Source: Arcobacter vandammei (lineage in GTDB: Bacteria > Campylobacterota > Campylobacteria > Campylobacterales > Arcobacteraceae). From it: a DNA stretch of 64,000 nt. The translations under genes and the position numbers were made by a program. The notes beneath the pieces were generated by a model. The model saw only the letters and a list, made by a program, of their open reading frames with translations, did no database searches and was not told where the DNA came from. Location of the stretch: positions 1-64,000 of the forward strand of contig NZ_JADKPZ010000007.1 in assembly GCF_016106035.1 (NCBI RefSeq). The letters are read 5' to 3'. Positions 1 to 8,314 of the stretch are shown one piece after another. Each line of letters starts with the position of its first letter. Position 1 is the first letter of the stretch.

Positions 1-1750
1 AATTCTCTATAGTTCCAACATTTCCTGTTATTGTTTGATTTGCTCCACTTGTAGTTAATGTTCCTGTATTTGAAGCTGTTCCATTTACATTTCCTGTTAT
101 ATTACCTTTTGAATTTAAAGTAGCTCCATTTGAAATTGCTGTATTTGTTGCAGATATATTCCCACTTACTGTTGTTGTTCCGCTAGTTACATTAAAGCTA
201 TTTAAAGAGTTTGTATTTCCTACATTCCCTGTGATTGTTTGATTTGTTCCACTCGTTGTTAATATTCCACTATTTGCTGTTGCTCCATTAACATTTCCAC
301 TTATATTTCCTTTTGAATTTAAAGTAGCTCCACTTGAAATTGCTGTATTTGTTGAATTTATATTTCCATTTATTGTTGTATTACTTCCATTAGATATATT
401 CAAGTTTGTAATATTACCAATATTTCCAGTAACTGTTTGAGTTGCTCCATTCATAGTTAATGTTCCTGTATTCCCAGTAACATTAGCTGTTATATCTCCT
501 TGTGAAGTTACAATTCCATCTGCTTGAAAATTAAGGCTTGTTCCAGTTAAATTTCCATCTAAATTTACTATTCCAGTTCCTGTTACATTTGTATTTGTTG
601 CAAAAACATCATCTTTAAAAGTTGAATTTGAACCATTTGCTCCTGCATTTACACTATTTAAACTATTTGTAATATTTCCAACTGTTCCTTTTACTGTTCC
701 ACTTCCCAAAAGTGTTAAATTCCCTGTTTTATCACTACTTGTTATTGTCGAACTTATTGTTTTTCCATCTGAAATATTTAGTGTTGAACTATTTGTTATA
801 TCTGTATTTGTTGCACTTATATTTCCACTTACTATTGTATTATTTGCATTTGTAATATTTAAATCTTTTAAATTTGAAATATCTCCAGTTACTGTTTGGT
901 TTTGAGAACCATTTATATTTATTGTACCTTTATTCCCACTATCAGCTGTAATATTTCCTATAAATTTATCTTCTAAATTCACTGTTCCATCTTGTTTAAA
1001 AGTTAATTTATCACTTAAATTAACATCTTTTTTAAAAGTAGCAGTTTGTGTAGTATTCATATCAATACTTCCAGCCGTTACACTATTTTTAAACTCTACT
1101 TTTCCTTGAATATTTATATTTCCATCACTTCCAAGATTAGTAGTTCCAGCAACAGTATTATTTCCACTCATAATAATATTTGCTGTGTAGTTTACACCTG
1201 TTGTAGGAGTTAAATTTAAAGTTGGATTTAAATTTGAAGAACTAACTCCCACATATCCATTTGCAACTGGATTTGCAGAATAAAAGATAGTGCTTGTTGT
1301 ATCTTTTGAAATATTATTTGCACTTGCACCATCATCAAAAGTCAAAGTAAGAGTTAAAGACTCATCAGAAGTTTTATTAACTAAAAATCTATCAGGTCTG
1401 AATGGACTAGCTTCTAAAGTAGCAAAAATTGGGTTTGTATATGAACTAGTAGCAAAAGATGTAGGTTTAAATACTATATCATCGCTTGTTGTAGAAGAAT
1501 TTAATACATTATCATTTATTGAACCACTATTTGTAGCTTGTTGTACATCAATAGTGTAACTATTTCCAGAGCCACTTCCCGTTCCTTGAGTAGTTGATTG
1601 GTTAGCTTGTACACTTGTGAAATAATCAGCAGAATATAAATTTATAGGAGAAAAAACAACAGTTCCAAACAGTGCTATACTTAAACTAAGTCCTATTTTA
1701 CCACCTTTTAAAATCCTAAATCTGGCATTTTCTACTCTAAATCTACTCAT
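1..1750 (-). CDS. Large repeat-rich surface adhesin (autotransporter-like), 5' part only
   Basis: The reading frame is open from the ATG at 1750 to the window edge, giving 583 codons with no stop; the gene continues outside. A GGAG ribosome site lies about 6 bases before the start. The N-terminus has an extended basic segment (MSRFRVENARFRILKGGK) followed by a hydrophobic stretch and a likely cleavage after YSA, as in secreted adhesins with long signal peptides. The rest is rich in Asn, Thr, Gly, Ser and Ile, with no cysteine in the stretches I translated, and made of short motifs such as NISATNTAISNGATL, SKGNITGNV and NQTITGNVGN. These look like beta-solenoid rungs of filamentous haemagglutinin-like or autotransporter passenger domains. 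A C-terminal beta-barrel cannot be seen, so the secretion route is unknown. The function is probably attachment or autoaggregation, by family analogy only. Confidence 0.75.
   Translation of the reverse strand, partial: MSRFRVENARFRILKGGKIGLSLSIALFGTVVFSPINLYSADYFTSVQANQSTTQGTGSGSGNSYTIDVQQATNSGSINDNVLNSSTTSDDIVFKPTSFATSSYTNPIFATLEASPFRPDRFLVNKTSDESLTLTLTFDDGASANNISKDTTSTIFYSANPVANGYVGVSSSNLNPTLNLTPTTGVNYTANIIMSGNNTVAGTTNLGSDGNINIQGKVEFKNSVTAGSIDMNTTQTATFKKDVNLSDKLTFKQDGTVNLEDKFIGNITADSGNKGTININGSQNQTVTGDISNLKDLNITNANNTIVSGNISATNTDITNSSTLNISDGKTISSTITSSDKTGNLTLLGSGTVKGTVGNITNSLNSVNAGANGSNSTFKDDVFATNTNVTGTGIVNLDGNLTGTSLNFQADGIVTSQGDITANVTGNTGTLTMNGATQTVTGNIGNITNLNISNGSNTTINGNINSTNTAISSGATLNSKGNISGNVNGATANSGILTTSGTNQTITGNVGNTNSLNSFNVTSGTTTVSGNISATNTAISNGATLNSKGNITGNVNGTASNTGTLTTSGANQTITGNVGTIEN
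28..930 (-). repeat. Imperfect ~200-bp tandem repeats inside the adhesin gene
   Basis: The plus-strand block TTGTTTGATT (or CTGTTTGAG/CTGTTTGGT variants) with its flanks recurs at about 31, 235, 433 and 892, giving spacings of 204, 198 and a longer 459. Smaller sub-repeats such as CCTTTTGAATTTAAAGTAGCTCCA (from about 98 and 308, allowing small differences) fall inside. All spacings are multiples of three, so the frame is kept. Copies nearest the window edge are most alike, so homogenisation or expansion is likely there. Confidence 0.7.
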
Positions 1751-1830
1751 AATATTTTCTCCAATTATAAAAACAAGCTTAAAATTGTATATATTTTACC
1801 ATAATTAAACAAAATGTTATATAAATAAAG

Positions 1831-2397
1831 CTATTTATTTGAAAAAAAATCATCTATCTTTAAGAAATGTCTATCTATATTAATAAAGGTATGATTTCCA
1901 CCATCTTCTAGCATAAGTTCACAATTTTTTAGCCTTAGTTCAACCTCTTTATAGTCAATTATCTCATCACCTTTTTGCATAAAACATAAAATATCTTTAG
2001 GATTTTGTATAAGTGATACTTCATATTTTTGCAAAGAGTCCAATTGTTCTTCTGTAATCTCAAATTTTGAACCATCAAAATAGTTTTTTACTAAACCAAA
2101 ACTATAAAATTTATTTAAAGTTATTCTTGGATTTAGTGCTGGATTTATTAAAACTGCCTTTAAATTATACTTATTTGCTAAATACAAAGAGTAAAATCCA
2201 CCCAAAGATGAGCCTATTAAAAACACTTTTTCTTCTTTTTTAAGAGCATAAGTTATAAGTTCTTCTAGTGTATGAATAGCCAAAATTGGGATATTTGAAA
2301 GGCTTATTGTTATTATTTCATCTTTAAAATATTTTTTAAACTCTTGAGCTTTTTGTCCAAAACCAGAACTAGCAAAACCATGAATATATATAATCAT
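1831..2397 (-). CDS. YqiA-like esterase (UPF0227 alpha/beta hydrolase)
   Basis: This 188-residue protein has the layout of a small alpha/beta-hydrolase. It opens with a strand and the oxyanion-type motif IYIHGFASSG (residues 3-12), has the nucleophile elbow GSSLGG (62-67, Ser64), and a likely acid/base pair in GDE (Asp144) and NHT (His169). This matches the YqiA family of short-chain esterases, about 190 residues in enterobacteria. There is no signal peptide, so it is cytoplasmic. The natural substrate is unknown. It lies downstream of the adhesin start in reverse order on the same strand, with an 80-base gap, and is probably functionally unrelated to it. Confidence 0.8.
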   Translation of the reverse strand: MIIYIHGFASSGFGQKAQEFKKYFKDEIITISLSNIPILAIHTLEELITYALKKEEKVFLIGSSLGGFYSLYLANKYNLKAVLINPALNPRITLNKFYSFGLVKNYFDGSKFEITEEQLDSLQKYEVSLIQNPKDILCFMQKGDEIIDYKEVELRLKNCELMLEDGGNHTFINIDRHFLKIDDFFSNK

Positions 2398-2491
2398 CTT
2401 TTAAAACCTTTTTTTATTGCAAATTGCAATATTTTTTAATATATAAATTTTATTTTGCTAAAATCTTATCATAATTTCAAAAAGGCAAAAA

Positions 2492-3841
2492 ATGGCAAAG
2501 AAAAAAAATACTCTTTTTGAGTGCCAACATTGTGGTGAACAATCAAGCAAATGGCTAGGAAAATGTCCAAATTGTGACTCTTGGGATAGTTTTTTAGAAC
2601 TAAGCCTTGAGCAACAAGAGGTTTTAAAACAGACAATTGTTGCAAGTAGTTCAAGCTCAAAAGCAAAACCCATAACTGAAATTTTGCAAGATGATGTTGT
2701 AAGATTTTCATCTTTCAACGACGAATTTGATTTGGTTTTAGGTGGGGGAGTTGTTCCTGGAAGCCTTACACTTATTGGTGGAAGCCCAGGTGTTGGAAAA
2801 TCTACACTTTTATTAAAAGTTGCTGGAAGTATTGCAAAGAGTGGGAAAAAAGTTTTATATGTATCAGGAGAAGAGAGTGCTGGTCAAATAAAATTAAGAG
2901 CAAACCGTCTTGATGCAAATCATAATGAACTTTTTTTACTTAGTGAAATAAAACTAGAAGAGATTTTAGATGAGCTTCTTAGAATTGATTATGAAGTTTG
3001 TGTTATTGACTCTATTCAAACCATATATTCAAGCCATTTAAACTCTGCTCCTGGAAGTGTAAGCCAAGTGCGAGAGATTACATTTGAGCTTATGAGAAAG
3101 GCAAAAGAGTCAAATATAGCTATGTTTATAATAGGACATATCACAAAAGATGGAAGTATAGCAGGTCCAAGAGTTTTGGAACATATGGTTGATACTGTTT
3201 TATACTTTGAAGGGGAAGCTAGTAGAGAATTACGAATGCTTCGTGGGTTTAAAAACCGTTTTGGAAGTACTAGTGAAATAGGTATTTTTGAGATGACACA
3301 AGAGGGATTAATTAGTGCAAAAGATATAGCTTCAAAATTTTTTGATAAAACAAAAGCTCAAAGTGGTTCAAGCTTGACTGTATCTATGGAAGGAAGTCGT
3401 GCGATAATTTTGGAAGTTCAAGCCTTGGTTAGTGAAACAACATTTCCAAATCCAAAAAGAAGTGCTACAGGCTTTGACTCAAATCGTTTAACCATGCTTT
3501 TGGCTCTTCTTGAAAAAAAGCTAGATTTACCTTTTAATCACTATGATGTTTTTATAAATATTAGTGGTGGAATAAAAATCAAAGAGAGTTCTGCTGATTT
3601 AGCTGTAATTGCTGCAATTATTAGCTCTTTTAGAGATAGACCAATATCAAAAGAGAGTGTATTTATAGGTGAAGTATCACTAACAGGTGAAATAAAAGAT
3701 GTTTATAGTATTGATTTAAGATTAAAAGAAGCTCAAGCACAAGGGATAAAAAAAGCAATTATTGCTCAAAAAACAAATCTAAAACTGGATATTAAAACAT
3801 TTGCAGTAGATGAAGTATCAAAAGTAATAGAGCTTTTTTAG
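2492..3841 (+). CDS. radA: DNA repair protein RadA
   Basis: RadA is a RecA-related, DnaB-like helicase that promotes branch migration in recombinational repair. The 449-residue length is normal. Visible parts in order are a four-cysteine zinc finger (C11, C14, C25, C28), a Walker A motif GGSPGVGKS (96-104), the RadA signature KNRFG (254-258), and a C-terminal Lon-protease-like domain (about 290-449) containing the ISGGIKIKESSADLA stretch. The ATG at 2492 follows an AAAAAGG ribosome site. The gene converges on the thioesterase gene, and a hairpin at its 3' end overlaps its last codons. Confidence 0.96.
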   Translation: MAKKKNTLFECQHCGEQSSKWLGKCPNCDSWDSFLELSLEQQEVLKQTIVASSSSSKAKPITEILQDDVVRFSSFNDEFDLVLGGGVVPGSLTLIGGSPGVGKSTLLLKVAGSIAKSGKKVLYVSGEESAGQIKLRANRLDANHNELFLLSEIKLEEILDELLRIDYEVCVIDSIQTIYSSHLNSAPGSVSQVREITFELMRKAKESNIAMFIIGHITKDGSIAGPRVLEHMVDTVLYFEGEASRELRMLRGFKNRFGSTSEIGIFEMTQEGLISAKDIASKFFDKTKAQSGSSLTVSMEGSRAIILEVQALVSETTFPNPKRSATGFDSNRLTMLLALLEKKLDLPFNHYDVFINISGGIKIKESSADLAVIAAIISSFRDRPISKESVFIGEVSLTGEIKDVYSIDLRLKEAQAQGIKKAIIAQKTNLKLDIKTFAVDEVSKVIELF

Positions 3842-3855
3842 CTTCTATTACTTTT
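3820..3855. terminator. Shared bidirectional terminator between radA and thioesterase gene
   Basis: Arms AAAAGTAATAG (3820-3830) and CTATTACTTTT (3845-3855) are perfectly complementary over 11 bases, with a T-run on the plus strand. The left arm lies inside the radA coding sequence and the right arm ends four bases before the stop of the opposing gene. Confidence 0.75.
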
Positions 3856-3858
3856 TAT

Positions 3859-4272
3859 TTATCTTGAACTTTTTTCAGCTCTTCTTTTAGCACCTTCAAC
3901 TAATCTAGCTGTTGAAATAATAGCTCTTGTATGAGTTCCTCTTCCACAAACTCCACCACTATCAACAACTTCTAATTCAAATTTATAAAGTTTTCCTTCC
4001 ATTCCTACAAAAGTTGCAGTAGAGATTACCACATCATTTTCTAGTGTTGCTGCCATATGAGTGATATTTACATTTACACCAACACTTTGTTCATCATCTT
4101 TTAATAAAGGCATCATAAGTTTTGCAGCACTACACTCCATTAAAGCTATCATTCTAGCCGTTGCAAAAACTTCTGGGAAGTTATCATCAACTGAAATATT
4201 TAAATTTGATGCTAAATCTTTTTTCTCCACTTTATAATCAATACTTGCTTGTTTTCCTAATTGTAAAGCCAT
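3859..4272 (-). CDS. FlK-like acyl-CoA thioesterase (hot-dog fold)
   Basis: The 137-residue protein resembles fluoroacetyl-CoA thioesterase FlK of Streptomyces cattleya. The segment FPEVFATARMIALMECSAA and the later VNITHMAAT align with FlK, and the three FlK catalytic positions are kept with the same spacing: Thr38, Glu46 and His72 (FlK Thr42, Glu50, His76). Nothing nearby suggests fluoroacetate metabolism, so the substrate is more likely an ordinary short acyl-CoA; many bacteria carry such homologues annotated only as thioesterase. A strong AGGAG ribosome site precedes the ATG at 4272. The protein is soluble and cytoplasmic. The C-terminal tail is basic (AKRRAEKSSR). Confidence 0.8.
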   Translation of the reverse strand: MALQLGKQASIDYKVEKKDLASNLNISVDDNFPEVFATARMIALMECSAAKLMMPLLKDDEQSVGVNVNITHMAATLENDVVISTATFVGMEGKLYKFELEVVDSGGVCGRGTHTRAIISTARLVEGAKRRAEKSSR

Positions 4273-4348
4273 AATCTCTCCTCTTAGCTTGTAAATTTTA
4301 AAATAAAGATAATATACTATAGAAAAAATATTAATATAGGCTAAAAAA

Positions 4349-4768
4349 ATGATAGATTTTGATAATCAAACAGATTTAAATGTAGATTTAGAAGCACTTG
4401 AAACTATTGCACAAAGTTTAACTCCTAGAGATTTTGAGTTAATTGTAGTAAATAATGAAACAATAAAAGAGATAAATTTTGAGTATAGAGAAAAAAATGA
4501 AGCAACAGATGTTTTAAGTTTCCCTTTTGATGGCGATTTTGCACATTTACCTCTAGGAACTATAATAATTTCAGAAGATTTTGTAAGTGAAAAAGCAAAA
4601 GAGTACAAGCATAGCATTGAAGATGAATTTAAACTTTTATTCATTCACGGACTTTTGCATCTTTTAGGATATGATCATGAAGTAGATAATGGGGAACATA
4701 GGCAAAAGGAAGAAGAACTTATAAAAAAGTTCAATCTTCCAAATAGTCTAATAGTAAGAAACTCTTAA
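4349..4768 (+). CDS. ybeY: Endoribonuclease / rRNA maturation factor YbeY
   Basis: YbeY is a zinc-dependent endoribonuclease involved in 16S rRNA 3'-end maturation and ribosome quality control. The metal site HGLLHLLGYDH (residues 100-110: His100, His104, His110) is complete, and the conserved TDVLSFPF segment (53-60) is present. At 139 residues it is at the short end of the family. Only a weak ribosome site precedes the ATG. The gene converges on the Fur-family regulator across a perfect hairpin. Confidence 0.95.
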   Translation: MIDFDNQTDLNVDLEALETIAQSLTPRDFELIVVNNETIKEINFEYREKNEATDVLSFPFDGDFAHLPLGTIIISEDFVSEKAKEYKHSIEDEFKLLFIHGLLHLLGYDHEVDNGEHRQKEEELIKKFNLPNSLIVRNS

Positions 4769-4775
4769 TATTTAT

Positions 4776-4804
4776 CTAAATAGTTGATTTTATCAACTAT
4801 TTAG
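4776..4804. terminator. Shared bidirectional terminator between ybeY and the Fur-family gene
   Basis: Arms CTAAATAGTTGAT (4776-4788) and ATCAACTATTTAG (4792-4804) are perfectly complementary over 13 bases with a 3-base loop. The right arm overlaps the last codons of the minus-strand regulator. Confidence 0.8.
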
Positions 4805-5201
4805 CACATTTTTGGCAAATTCCACTTAAAACAACATCTGTACTGTCTATTTGGAATTTGCTAATTTTTGAAACTTGTTCAACCAAATCGCTTGTTTCAA
4901 GAATAATATCTTCTATAAAACCACAATCTTTACAAACCAAATGTGCATGTTCAGTTTTTACTAACTCATAAACAGATTTTGCATTTGGTATTTTAACTTC
5001 ACTTAAAAAAGTCTTCTCAAGCATAGAGTTTACATTTTTATAAATTGTTGCCAAAGATACAGATGGAAATCTATCTAAAAGTTTTTTATATAACTCATCA
5101 ATATTCATATGTCCATTTGTATAAAGTTCATCAACAATTGCAACTCTTTGTGGAGTAACTTTTAAATCGTACTCTTTTAATAAATTTGCATAGTTTGTCA
5201 T
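4797..5201 (-). CDS. Fur-family transcriptional regulator (PerR-like)
   Basis: A 134-residue metalloregulator with an N-terminal winged helix (TPQRVAIVDEL, 16-26; SLATIYKNVN, 49-58), the regulatory metal motif HAHLVC (85-90), and two CxxC pairs (C90/C93 and C129/C132) forming the structural zinc site. Length and cysteine pattern fit both PerR and Fur; PerR is slightly favoured because the protein is short and lacks an N-terminal extension, but this cannot be settled from sequence alone. It stands alone. Its upstream region holds a GTAATATTAC dyad at 5222-5231 that could be part of an autoregulatory site. Confidence 0.88.
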   Translation of the reverse strand: MTNYANLLKEYDLKVTPQRVAIVDELYTNGHMNIDELYKKLLDRFPSVSLATIYKNVNSMLEKTFLSEVKIPNAKSVYELVKTEHAHLVCKDCGFIEDIILETSDLVEQVSKISKFQIDSTDVVLSGICQKCAK

Positions 5202-5368
5202 AAATTTTTCCTTTTAAAATCGTAATATTACTAATTTTTATTTTAATATTTGCATAAACTAATTTTTTTATTATTATATCATAAATATTTCTAAAAGATA
5301 ATATTTTTCCATTTTTTTGATTTAATTATTAATTTGATACTATTTCAAAAAATATTTTGGAAAAATCT

Positions 5369-6946
5369 ATGTCAAAACTTCTCTTATTAATAATTCTTAG
5401 CTTAAATCTTTTTGCACAAAATCTTAAAATTGCAACTTACAATGTTGAAAATTTTTTTGATTTGGAAAATAATAAAACAGAATATGAAGAGTTTATTCCA
5501 AATACAAAAGCTCTCTGGAATCAAAGAAATTTTGATATAAAATTAAAAAATATTGCAAAAGTAATAGATGATTTAGATGCTGATATTATAGCTTTGCAAG
5601 AGATAGAAAATGAGAATTTAATAAAACTTTTAAAACAAAAACTACCAAAGTACCAATATTATGCTTTTGAAAAATATAAATCAAGTGCAGTTGGACTTGG
5701 ATTTTTATCTAAAATTCCTATAAAAAATAGCAAAATAGTTGATATTTCCCTCGAGAAAAGTAAATATAGACCAATTTTAGAAGCAACTTTTAATTTTGAA
5801 AATATAGAGTTTAAAATATTTAATAATCACTGGCCATCTAAAAAATCTAGCGAAGTTATCAGAGTAAAATATGCACAAACTTTGAACAATAGATTAAAAG
5901 AGATAGAAAATGATTATGATTACATTTTAGTTGGAGATTTTAATTCAGATTATAATGAGTTTGAAACATTTAAAAATAATCCAAAATTAAACCTTACAAA
6001 TGGAATAACAGGAATTAATAATATATTAAACACATCAGTAAATGAAAAGTTTATCACAAAAGATGATATTTTAAAGCAAAATAAAAAAGTTCACTATAAT
6101 CTTTGGCTAGAACTTTCACCAAATGAAAGATTTTCTACAAAATATAAAAATCAAAATAACACTCCTGATAATATGATTTTAAATCCTGCTTTATTTGATG
6201 GAAAAAAACTATCATATATTTTAAACTCTTTTGAGGTTTTTAAACCAAACTATCTATTTGATGGGAAAAATATACTTAGATGGCAAATGTCTAATAATTC
6301 TGGAGATAAAATTCATAAAGGTGAAGGTTTTTCAGATCATCTTCCTATTTTTGCACTATTTTCAATAAAAAAAGAGGGTTCAAATCCTCTTAAAAAGATA
6401 GAAAAAGATGAACAAAAATTTAATTTAATCTCATCTTTATATAAAAAAGAGAAACTTTTAAAAGATGAAATTTTAAAAGATGTTATTGTTTTATACAAAA
6501 GTGATGACAAGGCAATAATAAAACAAAAAAATGATAGAGCAATTTATATTTTTAAGGGTGCAAAAGATTTAAAATTAGGCTTCTCTTATGATTTAAATAT
6601 AAAAGAGATAGTAAATTTTTATGGTTTAAAAGAGATAAATGAGTTTAATATTTTAAAAGAGAACTTTCAAGAAAAAAACTATAAAGAGCAATTTATAGAT
6701 GCTTCAAAAATAGATATTTTTGATTTTTCTTATGAAAATGAAGTTATCACAAATCTAAAAGGCTTTATCTCAAAAGGAAATTTACAACTAAATGGTGGAA
6801 AAACTATAAAACTTTTTGCAAAAGATAAAAATATTTTACCAAAAGATGGAAATACAATAGAGATTTTAAATGCCCAACTAGGCTCATACAAAGGAAATAT
6901 GCAGATATTTTTCCACTCTAAAGATGATTATAAAGAGTTAAAATAA
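5369..6946 (+). CDS. Secreted endonuclease/exonuclease/phosphatase-family protein with C-terminal extension
   Basis: The frame is open from a TTG at 5357, but the ATG at 5369 has a GG-rich ribosome site 8 bases upstream and starts directly with a signal peptide (MSKLLLLIILSLNLFA), so 525 residues is preferred. Residues 18-335 carry the exonuclease/endonuclease/phosphatase fold motifs YNVEN (24-28), QEIEN (77-81), GDFNSD (189-194) and SDHLP (321-325), which place the metal and catalytic His/Asp residues. Residues about 340-525 form a lysine-rich extension ending in an OB-like strand region. The protein is presumably a periplasmic or extracellular nuclease or phosphodiesterase; the substrate is unknown. 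Its stop overlaps the start of murJ by one base. Confidence 0.85.
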   Translation: MSKLLLLIILSLNLFAQNLKIATYNVENFFDLENNKTEYEEFIPNTKALWNQRNFDIKLKNIAKVIDDLDADIIALQEIENENLIKLLKQKLPKYQYYAFEKYKSSAVGLGFLSKIPIKNSKIVDISLEKSKYRPILEATFNFENIEFKIFNNHWPSKKSSEVIRVKYAQTLNNRLKEIENDYDYILVGDFNSDYNEFETFKNNPKLNLTNGITGINNILNTSVNEKFITKDDILKQNKKVHYNLWLELSPNERFSTKYKNQNNTPDNMILNPALFDGKKLSYILNSFEVFKPNYLFDGKNILRWQMSNNSGDKIHKGEGFSDHLPIFALFSIKKEGSNPLKKIEKDEQKFNLISSLYKKEKLLKDEILKDVIVLYKSDDKAIIKQKNDRAIYIFKGAKDLKLGFSYDLNIKEIVNFYGLKEINEFNILKENFQEKNYKEQFIDASKIDIFDFSYENEVITNLKGFISKGNLQLNGGKTIKLFAKDKNILPKDGNTIEILNAQLGSYKGNMQIFFHSKDDYKELK

Positions 6947-8262
6947 TGCAAAAAAACAGACTTTTAAAATCAATTTTTACAAATAGTAGCGGAATTTTAG
7001 TTTCAAGAATAACTGGTTTTATAAGAGACTTAATGACAGCTTCAATTTTGGGAGCAAATATCTATTCTGATATATTTTTTATAGCATTTAAGTTTCCAAA
7101 TCTTTTTAGAAGTATCTTTGCAGACGGGGCTTTTACACAAGCTTTTATTCCTTCTTATGCAAAATCAAAATATAAAATACGATTTTCATCTATAATTTTT
7201 TTGCAGATTTTGGCATTTTTACTACTGTTTTCTTTGATAGTTACCCTATTTTCGCATCTTTTTGCAAAAGCCTTTGCAATAGGATTTAGTGCTGAAACTG
7301 TAGATTTAGCAGCTCCACTTTTTGCAATTAATTTCTACTATTTGCCACTTATATTTATAGTTACTTTTATGGGGGCTTTGCTTCAATATAAACACCATTT
7401 TACAACAACAGCCTACTCAACTGCTCTATTAAACTTATCAATGATTGGCTCTTTAATAATTGCAAGGGGGCTAGAGAACTATACAATAACTTTTTATCTC
7501 TCTTTTGGAGTTATTTTTGGTGGGATACTGCAAGTTTTAGTGCATATTCTAGCTATTAGAAAAGCAAATTTAGGAAAGATTTTTACATTTAGAAGACATA
7601 AGCAAAAGGAGAAAACAAAGTTTTATAAAAACTTTTTTGCTGCTACTTTAGGCTCTTCAACAATGCATATTTCAGCATTTATTGATACTTGGTTGGCATC
7701 TTTTTTAATAAGTGGTTCAATTTCATATCTATATTATGCAAATAGAGTTTTTCAACTTCCACTTGCAATTTTTGCAATAGCAACTTCAATTGCCCTATTT
7801 CCAATGGTTGCAAAGGCTATAAAAAATCAAAATGAAGAATTAGCTCTTAAACTTATGAAAAAATCAGCTCTTATTTTATTTGGAGTTTTAACTATATCTA
7901 TGATTGTAGGTATTATTTTTGATAATTTTATAATAAAACTTCTATTTGAAAGAGGTGCTTTTACAAGCGAAGATACAAGAAACACTGCACTTATTTTAAC
8001 TATGTATTTAATTGGGCTTTTACCTTTTGGATTAGCAAAAATATTCTCTCTTTGGTTATATGCAAAAGAGCAACAACTCTTAAGTGCTAAAATATCGGCT
8101 CAAAGTTTAGTAGCAAATATTATTTTCTCATTAATTTTAATCTATCCATATGAAGCAGCGGGTCTTGCCTTTGCTAGTACTCTTAGTGGTTTTGTACTGT
8201 TTTTTCTAACAATAAAAGCTTTTGGTTTTAGAAAATTTGTCCAAATGTTTAAAAACTCTTAG
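6946..8262 (+). CDS. murJ: Lipid II flippase MurJ
   Basis: MurJ moves lipid II across the inner membrane for peptidoglycan synthesis. The N-terminal signature SRITGFIRDLMTASILGA followed by DIFFIAFKFPNLFRSIFADGA (about residues 20-63) is typical of the MviN/MurJ family in the MOP superfamily. Around 12 or more hydrophobic segments can be counted. At 438 residues it is shorter than the roughly 500 of enterobacterial MurJ. The start overlaps the previous stop (TAATG), so translation is probably coupled. Confidence 0.93.
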   Translation: MQKNRLLKSIFTNSSGILVSRITGFIRDLMTASILGANIYSDIFFIAFKFPNLFRSIFADGAFTQAFIPSYAKSKYKIRFSSIIFLQILAFLLLFSLIVTLFSHLFAKAFAIGFSAETVDLAAPLFAINFYYLPLIFIVTFMGALLQYKHHFTTTAYSTALLNLSMIGSLIIARGLENYTITFYLSFGVIFGGILQVLVHILAIRKANLGKIFTFRRHKQKEKTKFYKNFFAATLGSSTMHISAFIDTWLASFLISGSISYLYYANRVFQLPLAIFAIATSIALFPMVAKAIKNQNEELALKLMKKSALILFGVLTISMIVGIIFDNFIIKLLFERGAFTSEDTRNTALILTMYLIGLLPFGLAKIFSLWLYAKEQQLLSAKISAQSLVANIIFSLILIYPYEAAGLAFASTLSGFVLFFLTIKAFGFRKFVQMFKNS

Positions 8263-8314
8263 TTTTAGCAAAATTTAGCTAAAATATAAGACTTTTTTTA
8301 ATTTTAGGAAAGAT

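Noticed and set aside
1-930. Repeats at the left end as a CRISPR array
   Set aside because: The period is about 200 bp with related, not unique, intervening sequence and everything stays in one reading frame; this is a coding repeat.
1290-1559. An 89-codon plus-strand open frame antisense to the adhesin
   Set aside because: It lies entirely opposite the adhesin frame, has no ribosome site, and its composition is what reversed repeat sequence gives.
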